From a virus: a DNA stretch of 48,980 bases. The translations under genes and the position numbers were made by a program. A model generated the notes under the pieces. That model had not been told where the DNA came from. It was given only the letters and a program-made list of their open reading frames with translations, and ran no database searches. The stretch is taken from IMG/VR virus record IMGVR_UViG_3300046530_000361, positions 1 to 48,980 of that record. One strand, written 5' to 3'. Shown piece by piece: positions 1 through 5,861 of this stretch. Positions within the stretch are counted from its first letter, which is position 1. Each line of letters starts with the position of its first letter.

Positions 1-282
1 ATGGTCATTCACTTCAAGGTCGCCGGGCATCTGGCTTGCGGCCATCACGGCACCAACCTCCCGTCCAGCACCGAGTTGAACCGGGTCAAATGCCGCACCT
101 GCCGCAACACCGAAGCCTACAAGGAAGCGCGCCGCACCCAGCGCAACGCCGCTCGCCGCGCGTCACGCAAAGCCAAGACTCACACCGCAACCGACTGGCG
201 CAGCGCGTGGACACAACGCCTGACCGACTTGCCAGGCCTGCAGCGCCTGCCACGCGGGTTCAGCGGCCAGCCTTTCGTCTAG
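1..282 (+). CDS. Small Cys/His-rich basic phage-type protein (possibly 5' truncated)
   Basis: The frame is open from the first base of the window to a stop at 280-282, giving 93 residues. An ATG sits at base 1, so the true start cannot be confirmed. The N-terminal half has Cys and His in zinc-ribbon-like spacing (ACGHHG near residue 12, then CRTC near residue 31), followed by a run of Arg and Ala. This suggests a small metal-binding, nucleic-acid-associated protein. I cannot assign a function. It ends just before a strong hairpin and converges with the next gene. It lies left of the tRNA-Leu that probably bounds the main prophage, so it likely belongs to another element. Confidence 0.6.
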   Translation: MVIHFKVAGHLACGHHGTNLPSSTELNRVKCRTCRNTEAYKEARRTQRNAARRASRKAKTHTATDWRSAWTQRLTDLPGLQRLPRGFSGQPFV

Positions 283-293
283 GTCGCCCATAC

Positions 294-324
294 AAAAGCC
301 CCGGCCAGGCCGGGGCTTTTTTTT
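294..324. terminator. Intrinsic terminator between convergent genes
   Basis: A 9-bp GC-rich stem (AGCCCCGGC at 297-305 with GCCGGGGCT at 309-317) is followed by eight T on the plus strand, and has A residues on its other side. It lies between the stop of the 1-282 gene and the stop of the reverse gene 329-520. It probably serves mainly the plus-strand gene and possibly both. Confidence 0.85.
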
Positions 325-328
325 GCGT

Positions 329-520
329 TCAATCATCATTGGACACCGGCCGGTTGCGTGCCTTGTACCCTGGCAAGGTAGCGGCATACGCAAATGCCTG
401 TTCGCGGGAATTGAAGGTCGCCAACCGGTCCTGGGGCGTACATACCCGCCACGGTCCATGGTTGACCTGCACGATGTCGTAGCCATTCAGATGCAGCTTC
501 GTCAGCATTGGAGCGCTCAT
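329..520 (-). CDS. Small phage-type hypothetical protein (63 aa)
   Basis: A longer frame exists upstream, but the ATG at 520 is chosen because GAGGT lies about five bases before it (GAGGTGACT-ATG). The 63-residue product has no signal peptide or membrane segment. It reads as a compact alpha/beta fold with a central VNHGPWRVCTP stretch and a later SREQAFAYAATLPGYKAR segment. Small proteins of this kind are common in Pseudomonas prophages and I know of no demonstrated function. It converges with the 1-282 gene on the shared terminator. Confidence 0.65.
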   Translation of the reverse strand: MSAPMLTKLHLNGYDIVQVNHGPWRVCTPQDRLATFNSREQAFAYAATLPGYKARNRPVSNDD

Positions 521-594
521 AGTCACCTCGCTTTCCTGAGATTTTCTGGCGTTGCAGCCCCACCTTACACCCGCAACGGGCTCAGAGGTCGACC

Positions 595-675
595 ATGTGT
601 CGTACCGAAATGGCCGCATTCATGAACACCAAACAGCGGCTGATTCACTACCTGGCCGGCGGGTATGGCAAGTAG
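595..675 (+). CDS. Possible 26-residue ORF
   Basis: A short frame (MCRTEMAAFMNTKQRLIHY...) starts seven bases after AGAGGT, a reasonable ribosome site, and stops at 675. It is divergent from the 329-520 gene. Its size makes chance likely. It could also be the start of a gene broken by integration. From 676 to 806 I see no further coding signal. Confidence 0.25.
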   Translation: MCRTEMAAFMNTKQRLIHYLAGGYGK

Positions 676-806
676 CCAAAGCTGTCATTTATGGCTCTTG
701 TTCTGTCGCCAGCGGAATCGTCCGATTAGCCTCAATACCCCCTGTAGATCACTGATCTGCCGAGCTTTTTCACTCAAGCCTTCAGCAAGAAAGCTGCCCT
801 TCGACC

Positions 807-835
807 TTGCGCCCGAGCGTGCGGATCTATATATT
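807..835 (+). promoter_or_regulatory. Promoter of tRNA-Leu
   Basis: TTGCGC (807-812) and TATATT (830-835) are separated by 17 bases. Transcription would start near 842, about 19 bases before the mature tRNA 5' end. The fit to sigma-70 spacing and the position directly upstream of the tRNA support the call. Confidence 0.6.
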
Positions 836-860
836 CCCAACCCTGCTACAACGCGCTGCC

Positions 861-947
861 GCCCGAATGGCGAAACTGGTAGACGCATGGGACTTAAAAT
901 CCCCCGCTCGTAAGGGCGTCCCGGTTCGATTCCGGGTTCGGGCACCA
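861..947 (+). tRNA. tRNA-Leu, anticodon UAA
   Basis: This is a full 87-base cloverleaf. The acceptor stem pairs GCCCGAA (861-867) with TTCGGGC (937-943), followed by discriminator A944 and an encoded CCA (945-947). The anticodon loop CTTAAAA gives UAA. The long variable arm (around GCTCGTAAGGGCG) and the GGTTCGATTCC T-arm are typical of tRNA-Leu. The gene is intact. Its 3' end is a likely attachment site: prophage genes start immediately to the right, and integration into the 3' end of a tRNA normally regenerates it. The matching second att copy would lie beyond the window. Confidence 0.96.
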
Positions 948-995
948 AAGATATCAAGGGCTTGCATGATGAACTTCATGCAGGCCCTCATCTTT

Positions 996-1029
996 TGTGT
1001 TCCGCAATTTTGGGATGTGTTCCGCAATT
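996..1029. repeat. Two 14-bp direct repeats, possible integrase arm sites
   Basis: TGTGTTCCGCAATT occurs at 996-1009 and again at 1016-1029, a 20-bp period, starting 49 bases after the tRNA CCA. Short tandem direct repeats next to an attachment site are typical of arm-type binding sites for tyrosine integrases. The assignment is inferred from position and arrangement only. Confidence 0.4.
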
Positions 1030-1112
1030 CCCCTCTCCGGCGTTCTGCCGACCTAATTCAAATCCTCCGTTTCACCGACTGCTACGCTGTTCACTCCACC
1101 AGAGGAACGCCG

Positions 1113-1322
1113 ATGCCAAACTCAGACCTGCTCCCTTCCCTGCTCTCCAGGCTGTACGAAAACCAGCTGGCCCTCGAAGCCTCGATCATGGAGTTATCGA
1201 ACTGGGTCGAGCAGCGTGGCTCAGCCGATGTGGCGGAGAACATCCGCGGTGCTTTGCACACCATCGATGAGAACGAGGAGTTCATCAAGCTGACCCTGGC
1301 CGTCCTAATGTCGCCCGAGTGA
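1113..1322 (+). CDS. Conserved-looking small phage protein (69 aa)
   Basis: The ATG at 1113 is preceded by AGAGGA with a six-base gap, which decides the start. The 69-residue acidic product is almost entirely helical by composition (SLLSRLYENQLALEASIMEL, then ADVAENIRGALHTI) and could form a helical hairpin or dimer. It has no cysteine pair, signal peptide or membrane segment. It is the first gene inside the presumed left end of the prophage and converges with umuC 25 bases away. Function unknown. Confidence 0.65.
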   Translation: MPNSDLLPSLLSRLYENQLALEASIMELSNWVEQRGSADVAENIRGALHTIDENEEFIKLTLAVLMSPE

Positions 1323-1347
1323 AGTTGATCTGGCGCTGAGCGCTTCA

Positions 1348-2622
1348 CTACTTGCAAGCAACCGACCACAACTGATCGAGCTTCGTCGTGTAGCTCTGGC
1401 TCATCATTTCCCGGCGCATCCCCCACTCAGGGTTCGTCGGCACACTGGCCGACCTCAGTGTTCCCCTACCCCATCTTTCATTGATCTGGTCCAGCACGGT
1501 CATTACTCGGGTGGCCTCGGCCGGCTGGGACAGCGCGAATAGATCGTCCGTGTATTCGCCTGGCTGGCACAGGTTGAGCAACATCACCTCGGCCTTGCTG
1601 TATTTGAATTCAGGGCGGTAGATGTGGTCGAGGGCATCGACGGCGGCTTTGGTCAGCAGCCGCACGTCGTCGGTCGGGTACGGCATATCCACCACTACCC
1701 CGTTGGCGTATTTCGCCTCATCCGGATTGAACATGCCGGTGCGGATGCAGACCCGGACTTTCTTGCAGAGCGAGTTTTGCGCGCGGAGCTTTTCTGAGGC
1801 CCGCATCATGTAAGTGGCCACGGCCTCCTTGATCGGCGCCAGGTCGGTCAACCGCTTACCAAACATCCGACTGCAGCAGATCTCCTGCTTCGGTGGGTCG
1901 GGCTCGTCCAACTCGAGGCAGGAGGTGCCTGCTAGTTCCCGTGCCGTCTTCTCGATCACAACACTGAATTTCTTGCGGAGCGTCCAGGGGTCAGCCTTGG
2001 CCAGGTCCATCGCTGTCTTGATGCCCATTGTGTCCAGGTGGAGCTTCATTTTTCGGCCAACACCCCAGACCTCGGATACATCGGTATTGCGCAGCACCCA
2101 ATCCCGCTTGATTGGATCAGTGATGTTCACCACTCCACCGGTTTGGGCCTGCAAGCGCTTGGCGGTGTGGTTCGCAAGCTTTGCCAGCGTCTTTGTATTA
2201 GCGATGCCGACGCCGACGGGGATGCCGGTGCACCGTAGCACCTGCGCGCGGATCTGCCGGCCGAGCGCGTCAAGCCCTCCAATACCGGTGAGGTCAGCAA
2301 AGGCTTCGTCGATGCTGTAGATCTCGACTGCGGGCACCATGCTCTCTATCAGCGTCATCACTCTCTCGCTCATGTCGCCGTAAAGCGCGTAGTTCGACGA
2401 GAACGGGACGATTCCATACTGTTTGAGCTTTTGTTTAATCTGGAAATACGGCTCGCCCATCTTGATAAAGGGCTTGGCGTCGTAGCTTCGGGCAATCACG
2501 CAGCCGTCGTTGTTGCTCAGCACGACAATCGGCGTTTTGGCGAGGTCAGGCCTGAATACACGCTCGCAACTTGCGTAGAAGCTGTTGCAGTCGATCAGAG
2601 CGAATACTGGCGGATTAGACAT
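1348..2622 (-). CDS. umuC: DNA polymerase V catalytic subunit UmuC
   Basis: This 424-residue Y-family polymerase performs translesion synthesis together with processed UmuD. The N-terminal palm motif FALIDCNSFYASCERVF carries the metal-binding Asp11, and YSIDEAFAD carries Asp105 and Glu106. A YGDMSERV segment lies between them. GVGIANTKTLAKLANHTAK matches the family's thumb helix-hairpin-helix region. The C-terminal part (about residue 370 on, ending LDQLWSVACK) fits the DUF4113 tail often seen on such UmuC proteins. Length is normal. Its start overlaps the 3' end of umuD by eight bases, so the two are translationally coupled under the LexA box at 3061-3076. As prophage cargo it would give the host SOS mutagenesis and UV tolerance. 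Confidence 0.95.
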   Translation of the reverse strand: MSNPPVFALIDCNSFYASCERVFRPDLAKTPIVVLSNNDGCVIARSYDAKPFIKMGEPYFQIKQKLKQYGIVPFSSNYALYGDMSERVMTLIESMVPAVEIYSIDEAFADLTGIGGLDALGRQIRAQVLRCTGIPVGVGIANTKTLAKLANHTAKRLQAQTGGVVNITDPIKRDWVLRNTDVSEVWGVGRKMKLHLDTMGIKTAMDLAKADPWTLRKKFSVVIEKTARELAGTSCLELDEPDPPKQEICCSRMFGKRLTDLAPIKEAVATYMMRASEKLRAQNSLCKKVRVCIRTGMFNPDEAKYANGVVVDMPYPTDDVRLLTKAAVDALDHIYRPEFKYSKAEVMLLNLCQPGEYTDDLFALSQPAEATRVMTVLDQINERWGRGTLRSASVPTNPEWGMRREMMSQSYTTKLDQLWSVACK

Positions 2623-3040
2623 GGCTGCGCACAGTGCTGGTGATCACGCCCCAGATCGATAGCTCGTCGCCTTCCAGCACGTATCGCGCCGGGTACTTCG
2701 GGTTTTCGGAAAGCAGTATCACCTCCTTGCCGCGTTTGCAGAGCCGCTTGCACATGGGGTCGTTATTCAGGAGTGCCACGACTATGTGCCCGTGCGCAGG
2801 CTCAATTGAGCGATCCACCACTGCCAGGTCGCCTTCGAAAATTCCCGCACCCTGCATGCTTTCACCGGTAATCATCACCAGGTACACATGAGGAGCCCTG
2901 ATATTCAGTACTTCATCTAGGGAAATGTGCTGCTCGATGTGATCGGCCGCCGGGGACGGGAAACCGGCCGGCACATGAAACGAGCAGAGAGGCAGTTTTG
3001 CACCGCCGCCCGCAATTGGACCCAGAATGTTGAAGCTCAT
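2615..3040 (-). CDS. umuD: Self-cleaving SOS mutagenesis protein UmuD
   Basis: This 141-residue S24-family protein has the catalytic Ser61 in ITGESMQGAGIF and Lys98 in DPMCKRL. The 37-residue spacing equals that of E. coli UmuD Ser60/Lys97. The probable RecA-stimulated cleavage bond is Ala25-Gly26 in FHVPAGFPSP, so removal of the N-terminus would yield active UmuD'. It is the first gene of the umuDC unit, and a perfect LexA box starts 20 bases upstream of its ATG. The intact catalytic pair and cleavage site indicate a working protein. Confidence 0.95.
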   Translation of the reverse strand: MSFNILGPIAGGGAKLPLCSFHVPAGFPSPAADHIEQHISLDEVLNIRAPHVYLVMITGESMQGAGIFEGDLAVVDRSIEPAHGHIVVALLNNDPMCKRLCKRGKEVILLSENPKYPARYVLEGDELSIWGVITSTVRSHV

Positions 3041-3060
3041 GGTGCTGCCTTATGCAGATA

Positions 3061-3076
3061 CTGTACGAATGTACAG
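3061..3076 (-). promoter_or_regulatory. LexA (SOS) box of umuDC
   Basis: CTGTACGAATGTACAG is a perfect CTGT-N8-ACAG LexA operator, 20 bases upstream of the umuD start. It predicts repression by host LexA and induction by DNA damage. Confidence 0.92.
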
Positions 3077-3136
3077 TTAATATCGCATATGGCTTGCGGT
3101 CAATTTGGTGTAAGAGATATCTGACAGGCGGCCGCG

Positions 3137-3343
3137 TCAGCCCAACTCATCTGCGTACGCGGCGACAGCCTCTTCTGTGAGTTCCCGCCACTCGTCGCTG
3201 TCGATTGCGCCGTGCTCTTTCATGTCGTCAGCCAGCGACAGGCGCCTCTCGTAGCGCTCTTCCGGCGTGGCTGAGATGAAGTCCGGATCATTGCGCAGGG
3301 AAAACCACGCCTCCATTGCGTTGATCTGATCGATGATTGCCAT
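3137..3343 (-). CDS. Small acidic phage hypothetical protein (68 aa)
   Basis: The product is 68 residues, acidic and helical (IDQINAMEAWFSLRNDPDF, then RYERRLSLADDMKEH and WRELTEEAVAAYADEL). The ATG at 3343 has no strong Shine-Dalgarno sequence, so expression level or start is uncertain. It is transcribed leftward towards umuD but lies upstream of the LexA box. It is divergent from yedK across an 83-base region that holds a long inverted repeat. I do not recognise the family. Confidence 0.6.
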   Translation of the reverse strand: MAIIDQINAMEAWFSLRNDPDFISATPEERYERRLSLADDMKEHGAIDSDEWRELTEEAVAAYADELG

Positions 3344-3352
3344 GACGAATAC

Positions 3353-3394
3353 CCGGGGCCAGTGTCTACAGTGTAGAGATTGGCCTGGCCCCGG
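3353..3394. promoter_or_regulatory. Nested inverted repeats between divergent genes
   Basis: CCGGGGCCA (3353-3361) and TGGCCCCGG (3386-3394) form a 9-bp inverted repeat that encloses a 13-bp near-palindrome, TCTACAGTGTAGA (3365-3377). The element sits between the reverse gene 3137-3343 and yedK. It could be an operator for a regulator controlling both genes. It does not match the LexA consensus. Confidence 0.35.
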
Positions 3395-3426
3395 CTGTTC
3401 ATTGGGGCCGACGAGCGGAGACGACT

Positions 3427-4119
3427 ATGTGCGGAAGACTTTCCCAGTACAGCGGCATCCACGACTTTGTTGCGGCTTTGAGCATGCCCAATGCTCTGGC
3501 GAACTCCGTCGGTGAATTGCCACTCGAGCGCTACAACGTCGCCCCGACAACCCAAGTCGCCCTGCTCCACCTGCAGGGCGATCTTTTGCACGCCGACCTG
3601 GTGCGCTGGGGATGGAGACCCCACTGGGCCAAAGACCGAGCCGCCCCCATCAATGCCCGCGTCGAGAAGGTGGCCCACGGCCCGTTCTTCAGGGCGATCT
3701 GGCCACACAGGGCAATCACGCCGATCGATAACTGGTTTGAGTGGGTGGACGAAGGCGGACCGAAGAAACAGCCCTACCTGAGACGCCGGCGGGATGGCGA
3801 GCCCGTGCTGTGCGCCGCAATTGGCCAACTGCCCAACAGCGATGAAGGCCCAGGCGAGCATGACGGCTTCGTGATCATCACCGCCGACAGCGCCGGCGGC
3901 ATGGTGGATATTCACGACCGGCGCCCGGTGGTGCTGACGCCGGACTTGGCCCGGGAATGGTTGGACCCGGCCACGCCCAAGGAGCGCGCCGAGCAGATGG
4001 TGCTACACCAAGGCGAACCGGCAGAGGTGTTTGAGTGGTTCAAGGTCGGCCCGGCCGTGGGTAGCGTGATGAACAAAGGACCAGGACTGATTGAACCGTT
4101 GATACCCGCCAACAAATGA
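3427..4119 (+). CDS. yedK: SOS-response-associated peptidase (SRAP / YedK family)
   Basis: SRAP proteins form a stable thiazolidine crosslink between Cys2 and the aldehyde of abasic sites in single-stranded DNA, shielding the lesion. This 230-residue protein starts MCGRLSQY, giving Cys2 after removal of the initiator Met. It has the family's other active-site residues: Asn37 (YNVAPT), the NARVE motif at 76-80, Glu105 in NWFEW and His163 in VDIHDRRPV. GGAGA precedes the ATG. A terminator follows directly, so it is a single-gene unit. Placed next to umuDC it forms a DNA-damage tolerance cluster, though I see no LexA box in front of this gene. Confidence 0.93.
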   Translation: MCGRLSQYSGIHDFVAALSMPNALANSVGELPLERYNVAPTTQVALLHLQGDLLHADLVRWGWRPHWAKDRAAPINARVEKVAHGPFFRAIWPHRAITPIDNWFEWVDEGGPKKQPYLRRRRDGEPVLCAAIGQLPNSDEGPGEHDGFVIITADSAGGMVDIHDRRPVVLTPDLAREWLDPATPKERAEQMVLHQGEPAEVFEWFKVGPAVGSVMNKGPGLIEPLIPANK

Positions 4120-4144
4120 AGCCCCATAAGGGGCTCCATTTTTT
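4120..4144 (+). terminator. Terminator of yedK
   Basis: A 6-bp stem AGCCCC (4120-4125) / GGGGCT (4130-4135) with an ATAA loop is followed by CCATTTTTT. It overlaps the last base of the yedK stop codon. Confidence 0.8.
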
Positions 4145-4309
4145 CGCATCTAAAACAAGGTCAGCTGACCAGGATGAGAACGCCAGTGCTGGCATACATT
4201 TTCCCAGCGGCCAAGCCGGTATCGAAAATAGCGATGCACGAAAACGCTCTTCGTAGTCGAGTAAGCCATGGCAGGCCCTCCCCTAGAAGGATTGGAAGGT
4301 TTTCGCTTG

Positions 4310-4443
4310 CCCTGATCTGAGGCCACTACTACACTGCTGACGTCTTCCCCAAGACATCTGTGTAGGGATCAGGGTGGTTAGGTAGACCCTCATTCACCTC
4401 ACCAAGGCTCAAGAAGTGTTAGAAGCACTTCTTGAGCTTTTTT
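4310..4443 (+). ncRNA. Possible structured small RNA with its own terminator
   Basis: Three nested inverted repeats share one centre: CCCTGATC (4310-4317) with GATCAGGG (4367-4374), CTACAC (4329-4334) with GTGTAG (4360-4365), and GTCTT (4342-4346) with AAGAC (4351-4355) closing a CCCC loop. Forty bases on, a 12-bp perfect stem (4407-4418 with 4426-4437) is followed by six T, a strong plus-strand terminator. No coding frame fits the segment. A possible promoter, TTGCCC (4307-4312) and TACACT (4330-4335) with 17-base spacing, would give a transcript starting near 4342, which would exclude the outer stems. So either the whole fold is the RNA, or the outer repeats are DNA sites. I recognise no known family. 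Confidence 0.42.
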
Positions 4444-4486
4444 GCATCTGCATCCTCGTTAGCCTAGGAACTGCAGTGGGCATGGC

Positions 4487-4621
4487 TTAGCAACGGACCA
4501 AAAAGCACCAAGCTTCATGACCGTATTCCCATGCGTCGAGTACGCGCTGCGAGTTCTTCACCCGACGATAGCGGCAGAAAACCCAACGGAACCCTTTAGG
4601 GGCTGGTTTTTTAGGCATCAT
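4487..4621 (-). CDS. 44-residue basic protein
   Basis: This short frame (MMPKKPAPKGFRWVFCRY...) starts at an ATG nine bases after a perfect AGGAGG, and ends ...AWCFLVRC. An ATG four bases earlier would give only four codons, so it is not the start. The product is rich in Arg, Lys and aromatic residues with three Cys, and its N-terminal PKKPAPKGFRWVFCRYRRV suggests nucleic-acid contact. It sits alone between the putative RNA and the ImmA gene. The strong ribosome site is the main reason to believe in it. Function unknown. Confidence 0.5.
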   Translation of the reverse strand: MMPKKPAPKGFRWVFCRYRRVKNSQRVLDAWEYGHEAWCFLVRC

Positions 4622-4738
4622 CCATAGTCACCTCCTTAGCAGAAGGAAATTTTTTCTTGCCATCCGCTAGGAAATGACTAACATTCCGTTCGCAGCTACC
4701 CTGCAAGGGCGAGCCCCTTCTCCAAAGCTCACCGAATT

Positions 4739-4760
4739 GATTGGAGGACCAACTCCAATC
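4739..4760 (-). terminator. Hairpin at the end of the ImmA gene
   Basis: An 8-bp stem GATTGGAG (4739-4746) / CTCCAATC (4753-4760) begins at the stop codon of the 4759-5304 gene. It lacks a proper U-tract, so it is at best a weak terminator or an mRNA-stabilising end. Confidence 0.4.
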
Positions 4761-5304
4761 AGTTCAAAATTTTCATACCAAACCTGATCAACTTTTTGTT
4801 TTGTACCATTGCTGCCTGAGAGCTAACACCGAATCGCTCAGTCATTTCCTTGATGCTGCAGCATTGAAGAGCCAATGAACGCGGCATCAGAAGATCGCCT
4901 GCAAACGTATTTGCCTGCCACTCACTATCCCGATATACGTCTAGTTTTCCATGCTCTTGGCGATGGAAGACAATCGGTACTGCTCGATGCATGATGTAGT
5001 GGCCAAGCTCATGAGCCGCGGTGAATCGATCTCGACCTCTATCGCGGTAAAGCCCGTCGTACACATCCTCCCGGAGCCGGATAACATTTTCTGCTGGAAT
5101 CGTCAGTCCATGGTTGGCCCCCATATCACTCATCAGTCCCGCCTCTAGGGCGAAACCTGGGAACAACCGCGGCATTGCCAGCTCAAGAAAATGTATCAAC
5201 GGAAAATCGTCAGTTTTGATCTGCATATTTCGCCGAATCCCATCGGCGATCTGAGCAATTTGAGCTCCGCTTAGCGGAGGAACTTCACAGCGCGGTCCAC
5301 TCAT
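4759..5304 (-). CDS. ImmA/IrrE-family metallopeptidase
   Basis: This 181-residue protein carries the zinc-binding motif AAHELGHYIMH (His98, Glu99, His102). The third ligand is probably Glu128 in DSEWQANTFAGDLLMP, the arrangement of the ImmA/IrrE peptidases. In known pairs the peptidase cleaves or inactivates the adjacent XRE repressor after a signal such as DNA damage. Here the XRE gene lies immediately upstream with a four-base gap, so the two are one operon. Length is normal for the family. The pair lies outside the main cI/cro switch and so is a separate regulatory or stress module. Confidence 0.85.
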   Translation of the reverse strand: MSGPRCEVPPLSGAQIAQIADGIRRNMQIKTDDFPLIHFLELAMPRLFPGFALEAGLMSDMGANHGLTIPAENVIRLREDVYDGLYRDRGRDRFTAAHELGHYIMHRAVPIVFHRQEHGKLDVYRDSEWQANTFAGDLLMPRSLALQCCSIKEMTERFGVSSQAAMVQNKKLIRFGMKILN

Positions 5305-5308
5305 AAGC

Positions 5309-5683
5309 TTACCTCTTCATTTTTTGACTCTCATTCAATAGAGCCAAAATCTTATCCAGCTCCGTTACCTTCATTTCTTCAAACTGCCTCGAAAATGCCA
5401 TAGCAACCTCCTGATGTCTGTTTGTCATTCCATGGAAAGGGACCTGCACTTGACCACGAGTCATAATCACAGCGTCTTCAAGGTCGCGATACCCGATTGA
5501 CCCAGGTAGAAAACCCAAATACTTAGCAATTTTTTGAACAAAATCATCGCTAAAGGTCTTTTTACCAGTCTCAACAGTCGACAAATACGCTGGACTTACT
5601 TCTAGCCCAAGAGCCATATCCTTGAGCAGAAGATTTCGATCTATTCGCACCTTCCTCAAAAATTTTCCGAGTTCTGTCAACAT
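5309..5683 (-). CDS. XRE-family transcriptional regulator paired with ImmA-type peptidase
   Basis: Residues 5-60 form an XRE/Cro-type helix-turn-helix (LGKFLRKVRIDRNLLLKDMA, then GLEVSPAYLSTVETGKKT). The rest of the 124-residue protein is helical, with a possible dimerisation or cleavage-target segment (HQEVAMAFSRQFEEMKVTEL). It precedes the metallopeptidase gene, the usual antirepressor-repressor order. Its own promoter is overlapped by a palindrome, suggesting negative autoregulation. It may be the repressor of an accessory function or the antitoxin-like half of a two-gene module. The lysogeny repressor of this phage is more likely the LexA-type CI at 38994. Confidence 0.85.
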   Translation of the reverse strand: MLTELGKFLRKVRIDRNLLLKDMALGLEVSPAYLSTVETGKKTFSDDFVQKIAKYLGFLPGSIGYRDLEDAVIMTRGQVQVPFHGMTNRHQEVAMAFSRQFEEMKVTELDKILALLNESQKMKR

Positions 5684-5724
5684 ACCTACCTCCGTAGAGA
5701 AGGCGATTTCGCCAACTCAATTTC

Positions 5725-5780
5725 AGATTAACACAAATGGTTAATTCGTCAAACAGATTTTGTTAACCGCTGATTTGTTA
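5725..5780 (-). promoter_or_regulatory. Promoter and operator of the XRE-ImmA operon
   Basis: Read leftward, TTGACG (5747-5752) and TAATCT (5725-5730) are 16 bases apart. The palindrome TTAAC-N7-GTTAA (5728-5744) fills the spacer and touches the -10 box, ideal for a repressor. Two further TTTGTTA copies at 5758-5764 and 5774-5780 lie just upstream and may be half-sites. The AT-rich tract differs from flanking DNA. From 5781 to 5861 I see no gene. Confidence 0.5.
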
Positions 5781-5861
5781 GTGGCACCCTAGCCCCATGA
5801 GTTCAAAAGTTTTGTGTCGGGCCCGGCGCTCACCTGGCAGACCCACGGCGCGATCACGGCA

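Noticed and set aside
685-957. 90-codon reverse frame over the tRNA
   Set aside because: It covers the tRNA-Leu gene and its promoter, so it is not a real coding region.
3365-3377. TCTACAGTGTAGA as a LexA box for yedK
   Set aside because: It does not have the CTGT-N8-ACAG form; spacing and half-sites differ from the two clear boxes at 3061 and 41683.
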